Position numbers and translations under genes: made by a program. The notes below the pieces were generated by a model, which worked only from the letters and a program-made list of their open reading frames with translations, was not told the DNA's origin and ran no database searches. This document shows, piece by piece, positions 1-4,505 of a DNA stretch of 5,109 nt. The DNA comes from Nitrosospira multiformis. Its GTDB lineage: Bacteria > Pseudomonadota > Gammaproteobacteria > Burkholderiales > UBA11063. Position 1 is the stretch's first letter. Each line of letters opens with the position of its first letter. Location of the stretch: NCBI GenBank assembly GCA_020726205.1, contig DYTA01000086.1, positions 1 to 5,109 of the forward strand, written 5' to 3'.

Positions 1-612
1 GAAGCCATTCTTCGAATCGCACACCCATTTATGCCTTTTGTTACTGAAGAATTATGGCAAGTTATTGCACCTTTAGCTGGTAAAAAAACTCATGATTCAA
101 TTATGATTGCAAATTATCCACAAGCTGCAGATTATCAGGTTGATAATGCGGAGTGTGTTTTATCTACAATTGAACAGCTAAAACAAATTACTGGTGTTGT
201 ACGTAATTTACGTGCTGAAATGGGATTGTTGCCCGCAGTAAAGGCTCCGTTAATTATTGAAACGTCTGAATCTCAATTTTTTACTCCTCATGTTGAATTT
301 GTTAAAGTATTAGCAAAAATTTCAGAGGTTAATATTGTTAATCAGCTTGATGACGATAGTGCTCCTGTTGCGGTTATGCAAGGTGCTCGATTAATGCTTA
401 AAGTAGAAATTGATGTGGCAGCAGAAAAAATTCGTTTGGCTAAGGAAATTGAAAAACACAATAAAGAAGTTGAAAAAATGAAAGTTAAACTAGATAATCC
501 TAAGTACATAGAGCGTGCTCCTGCTGATTTAGTAGCACGGGATACTCAGCGAGTTACTGAGCTAAATGTGATAATTGCACAGCTACAGTCTCAATTATCT
601 AAACTATCATAA
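1..612 (+). CDS. valS: Valyl-tRNA synthetase, C-terminal part (5' end outside window)
   Basis: This is the last 203 codons of a cytoplasmic class Ia aminoacyl-tRNA synthetase that charges tRNA-Val with valine. The frame is open from base 1 to the TAA at 610-612, so the catalytic domain with its HIGH and KMSKS motifs lies upstream of the window. Visible are the end of the helical anticodon-binding domain, with the class Ia block HPFMPFVTEELWQ (visible residues 9-21) and VRNLRAEM, very close to VRNIRAEM of E. coli ValS. From about visible residue 139 to the end runs a charged Lys/Glu-rich helix pair containing ERAPADLVARD, which is the C-terminal coiled-coil arm (Val_tRNA-synt_C) that contacts the tRNA. 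The end point matches the family, so the gene looks intact at its 3' end. The ATG at 31 is an internal Met, not the start. A hairpin follows the stop and separates it from the next gene. Confidence 0.95.
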   Translation, partial: EAILRIAHPFMPFVTEELWQVIAPLAGKKTHDSIMIANYPQAADYQVDNAECVLSTIEQLKQITGVVRNLRAEMGLLPAVKAPLIIETSESQFFTPHVEFVKVLAKISEVNIVNQLDDDSAPVAVMQGARLMLKVEIDVAAEKIRLAKEIEKHNKEVEKMKVKLDNPKYIERAPADLVARDTQRVTELNVIIAQLQSQLSKLS

Positions 613-631
613 TTGGATAAATGATAATAAG

Positions 632-660
632 TAAAAGCTATAGCTATGGTGTAGCTTTTA
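632..660 (+). terminator. Probable valS transcription terminator (weak U tract)
   Basis: A perfect 9-bp inverted repeat, TAAAAGCTA (632-640) and TAGCTTTTA (652-660), encloses an 11-base loop whose edges can add a T-G and an A-T pair. It begins 20 bases after the valS stop. The downstream arm contains TTTT, but the bases after the stem are mixed A/T and not a clean T run. Termination is therefore likely but perhaps leaky. The symmetric A/T flanks could also work on the opposite strand. A shorter palindrome, AGCTATAGCT (636-645), competes with the main stem. Confidence 0.55.
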
Positions 661-711
661 TAACACATTTATATATTTAAATTTAAAAAAATAGGGTTGT
701 AGCAAATAATC

Positions 712-743
712 TTAACAAAATATAGAACAAATTCTGCTACAAT
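712..743 (+). promoter_or_regulatory. Candidate sigma-70 promoter of ihfB (extended -10)
   Basis: TACAAT at 738-743 is a one-mismatch -10 box preceded by TG at the extended -10 position (735-736, then one base). TTAACA at 712-717 is a one-mismatch -35 box, but the 20-base spacer is longer than the usual 16-18. The extended -10 probably carries most of the recognition. Transcription would start near 750, leaving a leader of roughly 40 bases before the ATG at 789. This is motif matching by eye in an A/T-rich gap, where chance -10 boxes are common. Confidence 0.4.
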
Positions 744-788
744 TCTGGATTAAATAAAAAACAATAATTAAAACATGGAAATATTAAA

Positions 789-1106
789 ATGGTAAAATCT
801 GAAATTGTTAATAAGTTACATAACTTACATCCTAAATTAAACCGTATGGACATTAAAAAAACCGTTGATGTATTATTTGAACAGCTGGGTGAACATTTGT
901 CAAATGGTGAAAGAATTGAAATTCGTAACTTTGGTGCTTTTAGCTTAAAACGTCGCCAAGCTGGTACTGTACGTAATCCTAGAGATGGTGTTACTGTTGA
1001 TAAAGGAGAACGTTATGTTGCTTATTTTAGAGCTGGTAAACGATTGGCTGAACGTGTAAATGATAAATTTATATCTAGCACAAAAAATAAATTAAAATCT
1101 GCATAA
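789..1106 (+). CDS. ihfB: Integration host factor beta-like DNA-binding protein (HU/IHF family)
   Basis: This 105-residue protein belongs to the HU/IHF family of small dimeric nucleoid proteins that bend DNA. It aligns without gaps to E. coli IHF-beta through the core: GERIEIR at 40-46 is identical in sequence and numbering, including Glu44 and Arg46, which in IHF-beta read the TTR part of the site. NFGAFSLKRR follows, and RNP at 62-64 carries the proline that intercalates at the tip of the beta arm. The C-terminal body FRAGKRLAERVN is the usual helix. These features favour IHF-beta over HU. A basic Ser/Lys-rich tail (residues 92-105, 5 Lys) goes beyond the usual end of about 94 residues. The ATG at 789 follows GGAA (777-780) with 8 bases between. 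The partner IHF-alpha gene is not in the window. The gene appears monocistronic, with its own candidate promoter and a strong terminator. Confidence 0.85.
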   Translation: MVKSEIVNKLHNLHPKLNRMDIKKTVDVLFEQLGEHLSNGERIEIRNFGAFSLKRRQAGTVRNPRDGVTVDKGERYVAYFRAGKRLAERVNDKFISSTKNKLKSA

Positions 1107-1145
1107 ATGGATAACTGATTAAATTAAAATTCAGTTATCCATTTT
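1105..1145 (+). terminator. Rho-independent terminator of ihfB
   Basis: A perfect 14-bp inverted repeat pairs 1105-1118 (AAATGGATAACTGA) with 1131-1144 (TCAGTTATCCATTT) around a 12-base A/T-rich loop. The stem begins in the last two bases of the ihfB TAA stop, and its downstream arm runs into TTTT (1142-1145). It cleanly separates ihfB from the molybdenum-cofactor operon. The A-rich upstream flank might also give some termination on the minus strand, though no minus-strand gene needs it. Confidence 0.85.
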
Positions 1146-1175
1146 ATATCTTGCAGATTCAAAATAATTGTTTAA

Positions 1176-1191
1176 TTTGATTTTAATCAAA
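1176..1191 (+). promoter_or_regulatory. FNR/ANR-type dyad upstream of moaA
   Basis: TTTGATTTTAATCAAA contains an exact match to the FNR consensus TTGAT-N4-ATCAA at 1177-1190. The dyad extends one base each side and is symmetric except for the central TT. It is centred at 1183.5, about 12 bases before a perfect TATAAT. FNR-family regulators contain an oxygen-labile [4Fe-4S] cluster and switch anaerobic genes. The operon begins with a radical-SAM Fe-S enzyme and makes the cofactor of many anaerobic reductases, so such control is plausible. The binding protein is inferred; no regulator gene is in the window. Confidence 0.6.
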
Positions 1192-1195
1192 ATTA

Positions 1196-1201
1196 TATAA
1201 T
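1196..1201 (+). promoter_or_regulatory. Candidate -10 box of the moaA operon promoter
   Basis: TATAAT is a perfect sigma-70 -10 hexamer 23 bases before the moaA start codon. With the usual spacing, transcription would start near 1208, giving a very short leader. No good -35 is seen at 16-18 bases upstream (TAATTT at 1173-1178 is poor); TTGTTT at 1168-1173 is 22 bases away. The poor -35 fits a promoter under regulator control. The region is A/T-rich, so a chance match is possible. Confidence 0.45.
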
Positions 1202-1224
1202 CCTTAATTATATGGAATTATATT

Positions 1225-2196
1225 TTGTTACAAGATAATTTTGCGCGTAAATTTAATTACGTACGTATTTCATTAACTGAGCGGTGTAATTTTAAATGTC
1301 AATATTGTTTACCAAATGGTTACAAATCTTGTGGCAATGAAAATTATCTAAATCAAAATGAGTTATTTAATTTGATTACGGTTTTAGTTGAGTTAGGTGT
1401 TTGGAAAATTCGCTTTACTGGTGGAGAACCTACTTTACGCCGTGATTTAAGTAATATTTTGCACATGGTAAAAGGCTTTACTTCGGTTAAAGTTATTGGT
1501 TTGACTACCAATGCCTATCATTTATCTGCGAATTTGGATTCATATATTCAAAATGGATTAACTAACATCAATATTAGTATGGATAGTTTAAATCCAGAGC
1601 GATTCCATTCAATTACTCAAGTTAATCGTCTAACAGAAATTCAAAAAAGTATTGATTATGCCTTGCAAACAGAATTGCAAAGTATAAAAATTAATTCAGT
1701 TTTAACTAAAGATACGTTGTCAGAAATTGATGATTTTTTTGCATATGTTAAAATACGTAACATTAGTGTACGATTTATTGAGTTAATGCAAACTGGCGAT
1801 AATTTGAAGTATTTTAAATCTAATTATGTGTCTGCAAGTATTTTACAACAATTATTAATTGAGCGTGGTTGGCAGAAACAGCCTCGACAGGATGCTGCTG
1901 GACCAGCATTTGAATATTATCATAAGGATTACATTGGAAAAATTGGCGTTATTGCACCTTATGGTAAAGATTTTTGCAATAATTGCAATCGGTTACGTTT
2001 TACTTCCGATGGTTCATTGCGTTTGTGTTTATTTGGTGAACAAAATTACTCGCTTCGTCATTTAATGCAATCCAGTGAGCAACGAGAAGAATTGAAAAAC
2101 ACAATTTTACAATTAATAATTAAAAAGCCATTAGCTCATAAATTATCGGAATTTAAGACCGGTAATATTCTCAATTTGTCTAATGTAGGAGGATAA
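1225..2196 (+). CDS. moaA: GTP 3',8-cyclase MoaA (radical SAM)
   Basis: MoaA makes 3',8-cyclo-7,8-dihydro-GTP from GTP, the first step of molybdenum cofactor synthesis, in the cytoplasm. The N-terminal radical-SAM cluster motif is C21-x3-C25-x2-C28, with Arg14 at the conserved position seven residues before it and GGEP at 66-69 for SAM binding. The C-terminal substrate-side cluster is C251-x2-C254-x13-C268, with Arg256 and Arg258 in NRLR at the GTP-binding positions. The protein ends in the family's functional Gly-Gly tail. At 323 residues it is close to E. coli MoaA (329). The start is TTG at 1225: an in-frame stop lies at 1198-1200, GGA at 1214-1216 sits 8 bases upstream, and LQDNFARKFNYVRIS aligns with the E. 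coli N-terminus. No in-frame ATG lies before the conserved region. It is the first gene of the moaA-moaCB-moeA operon; the stop is one base before the next ATG. Confidence 0.95.
   Translation: MLQDNFARKFNYVRISLTERCNFKCQYCLPNGYKSCGNENYLNQNELFNLITVLVELGVWKIRFTGGEPTLRRDLSNILHMVKGFTSVKVIGLTTNAYHLSANLDSYIQNGLTNINISMDSLNPERFHSITQVNRLTEIQKSIDYALQTELQSIKINSVLTKDTLSEIDDFFAYVKIRNISVRFIELMQTGDNLKYFKSNYVSASILQQLLIERGWQKQPRQDAAGPAFEYYHKDYIGKIGVIAPYGKDFCNNCNRLRFTSDGSLRLCLFGEQNYSLRHLMQSSEQREELKNTILQLIIKKPLAHKLSEFKTGNILNLSNVGG
2187..2192 (+). promoter_or_regulatory. Shine-Dalgarno of moaCB inside moaA Gly-Gly codons
   Basis: AGGAGG, a full Shine-Dalgarno core, lies 5 bases before the ATG at 2198. It is formed by the last two sense codons of moaA, GGA GGA, which encode the required C-terminal Gly-Gly. 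It is the strongest ribosome binding site in the window and fixes the moaCB start. Confidence 0.85.
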
Positions 2197-2197
2197 A

Positions 2198-3196
2198 ATG
2201 TCTAGTTATTACCATATGATTGATGTCAGTGATAAAGTTAGTACTAAGCGTATCGCCATTGCGCGCGGTAAAATTACTGTTGGTGAAACCGTCTTTAATT
2301 TAATTAAGAACAATCAAATGATTAAGGGTGATCCATTACGTTTGGCAGAAGTTGCTGCAATCATGGGGGCTAAAAATACTAGCTCATTGATACCGCTTTG
2401 TCATCCATTAAGTCTAGATAAAGTTGAGTTTATTACTGAATTAGTTGCTGAAGATTTTTCTATTCTAGTTTATTGTATTGCAATAACCAGCGCAAAAACT
2501 GGTGTTGAAATGGAAGCTTTAACAGGAGTTAGTGCGGGATTATTGACTATTTACGATTTAAGTAAAATATCAGAACCAAGCTTAACGGTTGGTGATATTC
2601 AATTATTATTAAAAATTGGTGGGAAAAGTGGTGTTTGGTTCAATCCACAAGCTTTAGCTATCCCTAAATGGGTTGCTGATTATATTCCTTATCAACCACA
2701 AATAAATAATATAAAATTTGCCACTATTACATTAAGTGATCGGGCTAGTAGCGGTATTTATGAAGATAAATCAGGTCAATTATTACAAGATTTATTAATT
2801 AAAGCTAAAGGTGTAAGTGTTGGTTATAAATTAATTGCTGATGAAGCTGATTTACTAGTCAGTAGTATTAGTAACTACTTACAGAGTGAGAATAACAATA
2901 AACCAGAGTTAATTATAACTTGTGGTGGCACAGGTGTTGGTATACGTGATATTGTTCCAGAAACTCTATTATCTCTTGGTGGACGTGAAATTAATGGTAT
3001 TGGCGAGTTATTACGTATTTATGGTAGTAAATTTACTTCATATAGCTGGGGTAGTCGTTCATTAGCTATTTCTTTGCAGAATTGCATTATCATTGCCTTA
3101 CCAGGAAGTAGTAAAGCTGTTCTTGAAAGTGTAGAGTGTTTATTGCCTATTTTAGGACATTTAGTAAAAATGGTAGCAGGTGGAAATCATGATTAG
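2198..3196 (+). CDS. moaCB: Fused MoaC (cPMP synthase) - MogA/MoaB (molybdopterin adenylyltransferase)
   Basis: This 332-residue protein joins two cofactor enzymes. Residues 1-151 are MoaC, which turns the MoaA product into cyclic pyranopterin monophosphate. They align with E. coli MoaC at a constant offset of 8, keeping Lys43, His69 (PLCHPL), Glu104/Glu106 (GVEMEAL), Asp120 and Lys123 (YDLSK) and Lys139 before GGKSG. About 20 residues of linker (152-172) lead to a MoaB/MogA domain (173-332), which would transfer AMP from ATP to molybdopterin. It has SDRASSGIYEDK at 180-191, much like E. coli MogA, Asp215 and Asp251 at the MogA Asp49 and Asp82 positions, GGTG at 243-246 and PGSSKA at 302-307. 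The reading frame is continuous with no sign of an error at the join. MoaC/MoaB fusions are a known arrangement. The adenylylating domain looks more MogA- than MoaB-like. Its stop overlaps moeA by 8 bases, placing the last two enzyme steps side by side. Confidence 0.93.
   Translation: MSSYYHMIDVSDKVSTKRIAIARGKITVGETVFNLIKNNQMIKGDPLRLAEVAAIMGAKNTSSLIPLCHPLSLDKVEFITELVAEDFSILVYCIAITSAKTGVEMEALTGVSAGLLTIYDLSKISEPSLTVGDIQLLLKIGGKSGVWFNPQALAIPKWVADYIPYQPQINNIKFATITLSDRASSGIYEDKSGQLLQDLLIKAKGVSVGYKLIADEADLLVSSISNYLQSENNNKPELIITCGGTGVGIRDIVPETLLSLGGREINGIGELLRIYGSKFTSYSWGSRSLAISLQNCIIIALPGSSKAVLESVECLLPILGHLVKMVAGGNHD
3178..3184 (+). promoter_or_regulatory. Shine-Dalgarno of moeA inside the 3' end of moaCB
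   Basis: AGGTGGA lies in the moaCB codons for Gly328-Gly329, with 4 bases between it and the ATG at 3189. It decides the moeA start: the in-frame GTG at 3180-3182 lies within this motif and has no ribosome binding site of its own, so ATG 3189 is preferred. Confidence 0.6.
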
Positions 3197-4424
3197 TTAT
3201 TTAAGTGCTTTAGATTTATTAGAATCGCATGCTAAAATTCAAGCAGTCGAGCCATGTCAAACTTTAGAGTCATTACATCGTGTGGTTGCTGAGGATATTT
3301 TTAGTTCAATATCATTACCTAGTTTTGATAATTCAGCGATGGATGGATTTGCTATTCGTGCAGTAGATACATTGCTTGCTTCGCCTAATAATGTCATTGA
3401 ATTAAAAGTTGATGAAATTATTCAAGCTAAAGCAGCAAAGCAACATTCTGCACCAATGGAAACGATGATTTGTTGTGAAATAATGACTGGAGCACCAATT
3501 CCTATTGGTTATGATTCTGTTATTCCAATCGAAAATGTACAATTATGCGATAAAAATGGTATAAAATTTATTTTAATTAATAAACCAGTTGAATTACATC
3601 AAAATGTACGTTTTATTGGTGAAGATGTTAAACAAGGTAGCTTATTGCTTAAACAAGGGCAGCAAATTCAGGCGAATGACGTTATGTTATTGCTGTCATT
3701 GGGAATTGCTCAGATTAATGTTTTTGCCAAAATTAGTTTAGCTATTGCAACTACTGGCGAAGAAATTAGTGATGATTATTCAAGAGATCTTCAATTTGGC
3801 GAAATTTATAATTCAAATGCTCCATTGCTGATAAATTTAGCTCATGAAAATTGTTTTTCTGCTCGTTATGCAGGAATTTTGCGTGATAATCAAAGTACAT
3901 TATTGGAATTTATTCAGACTAGCCCAGAGCAGGTTTTGATTACTACTGGAGCTGTTTCAAAAGGTAAGTGGGATTTTATTCCTGATACCTTACGAGAACT
4001 TGGTGCTGATATTATTTTTCATAGCGTTGCTATTCGACCTGGTAAACCAGTTCTATTTGCACGTTTACGTGATGGTAGATATTTTTTTGGACTTCCAGGT
4101 AACCCAGTTTCTAGTATGGTTGGTTGGAGATTTTTTGTTATTCCATTATTACGTAAGATGTTATCAAAAGAACGAGAGCAAGGTTTTAAAGTTATAAATT
4201 CTGTTGAGTTTAACAAAAAACACTCTTTACGGCATTTTTTAAAAGCTCGTTTATTTATTAATAATGGTGTAGCTAGTAGTGAAATTAGCAATCATCAAGA
4301 GTCATTTAAAATTCACTCACTAACAACTAATGATTTGTGGGCTATTGCTCATGAAGATGAGCATAGTGTAGCTGCTGGGGCGTTAATTACTGTAGTTCCA
4401 ATTTACGCTAATTTTGCTAAGTAA
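3189..4424 (+). CDS. moeA: Molybdopterin molybdenumtransferase MoeA
   Basis: MoeA inserts molybdate into adenylylated molybdopterin, the last step to active cofactor. With the ATG at 3189 it has 411 residues, the same as E. coli MoeA; a GTG three codons upstream would overlap the Shine-Dalgarno. Conserved positions are PSFDNSAMDG (44-53, Asp52 for E. coli Asp59), MTGAP (99-103, Thr100), GED (144-146, Asp146 for Asp142), TGEE (189-192, Glu192 for Glu188), RD at 232-233 (Asp228) and Asp262 (Asp259). They continue with PGKP at 284-287 and GLPGNPVS at 301-308. Domains are the N-terminal part with the inserted beta domain, the MPT-binding MoCF domain (about 180-325) and the C-terminal beta domain IV. 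Odd points: GAVS replaces GGVS at 254-257, Ser279 and Arg283 stand where E. coli has Lys275 and Lys279. The GAVS-KxxDF and AIRPGKP blocks resemble a MoeA subgroup I recall from proteobacteria. The start overlaps the end of moaCB by 8 bases, so translation is probably coupled. Confidence 0.93.
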   Translation: MISYLSALDLLESHAKIQAVEPCQTLESLHRVVAEDIFSSISLPSFDNSAMDGFAIRAVDTLLASPNNVIELKVDEIIQAKAAKQHSAPMETMICCEIMTGAPIPIGYDSVIPIENVQLCDKNGIKFILINKPVELHQNVRFIGEDVKQGSLLLKQGQQIQANDVMLLLSLGIAQINVFAKISLAIATTGEEISDDYSRDLQFGEIYNSNAPLLINLAHENCFSARYAGILRDNQSTLLEFIQTSPEQVLITTGAVSKGKWDFIPDTLRELGADIIFHSVAIRPGKPVLFARLRDGRYFFGLPGNPVSSMVGWRFFVIPLLRKMLSKEREQGFKVINSVEFNKKHSLRHFLKARLFINNGVASSEISNHQESFKIHSLTTNDLWAIAHEDEHSVAAGALITVVPIYANFAK

Positions 4425-4476
4425 GATAGCTTATTCTTTATTAATCGAATTATCAAATTTTTAGTGCTACTACAAG

Positions 4477-4498
4477 CCTAATAATTACAATATTAGGA
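4477..4498 (+). promoter_or_regulatory. Hairpin covering the ribosome binding site of the transporter gene
   Basis: CCTAATA (4477-4483) and TATTAGG (4491-4497) form a perfect 7-bp stem with a 7-base loop. The right arm contains AGG of the Shine-Dalgarno AGGA (4495-4498), 7 bases before the ATG at 4506. In the mRNA the pairing would mask the ribosome binding site. There is no T run after it, so it is not a terminator. Confidence 0.4.
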
Positions 4499-4505
4499 AC
4501 AAAAA

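Noticed and set aside
621..680. A 19-codon reading frame just after valS.
   Set aside because: It runs straight through the terminator hairpin, has a badly spaced GGA (3 bases) and no recognisable protein features.
1185..1197. An IHF site (WATCAA-N4-TTR) in front of moaA, attractive because ihfB is next door.
   Set aside because: AATCAA is present but the last element reads ATA instead of TTR, and the half site is fully explained by the FNR-type dyad.
1107..1224. A molybdenum-cofactor riboswitch (Moco RNA) ahead of moaA.
   Set aside because: The gap is mostly the ihfB terminator and a promoter; the predicted leader is only about 17 bases, far too short for that structured RNA.
1859..2065. 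A 68-codon frame inside moaA on the same strand.
   Set aside because: It overlaps the conserved second Fe-S cluster region of MoaA in another frame and has no family motif; it is a shadow.
4000..4197. A hydrophobic 65-codon frame inside moeA.
   Set aside because: It is an out-of-frame reading of the conserved MoeA PGKP and GLPGNPVS region in T-rich DNA, which gives false hydrophobic peptides.
4019..4291. A 90-codon minus-strand frame inside moeA.
   Set aside because: It lies entirely antisense to a well-conserved gene, and its sequence has no recognisable domain.
4425..4476. A terminator after moeA.
   Set aside because: There is a TTTTT run near 4458-4462 but no stem longer than about 4 bp before it, so I could not support an intrinsic terminator.
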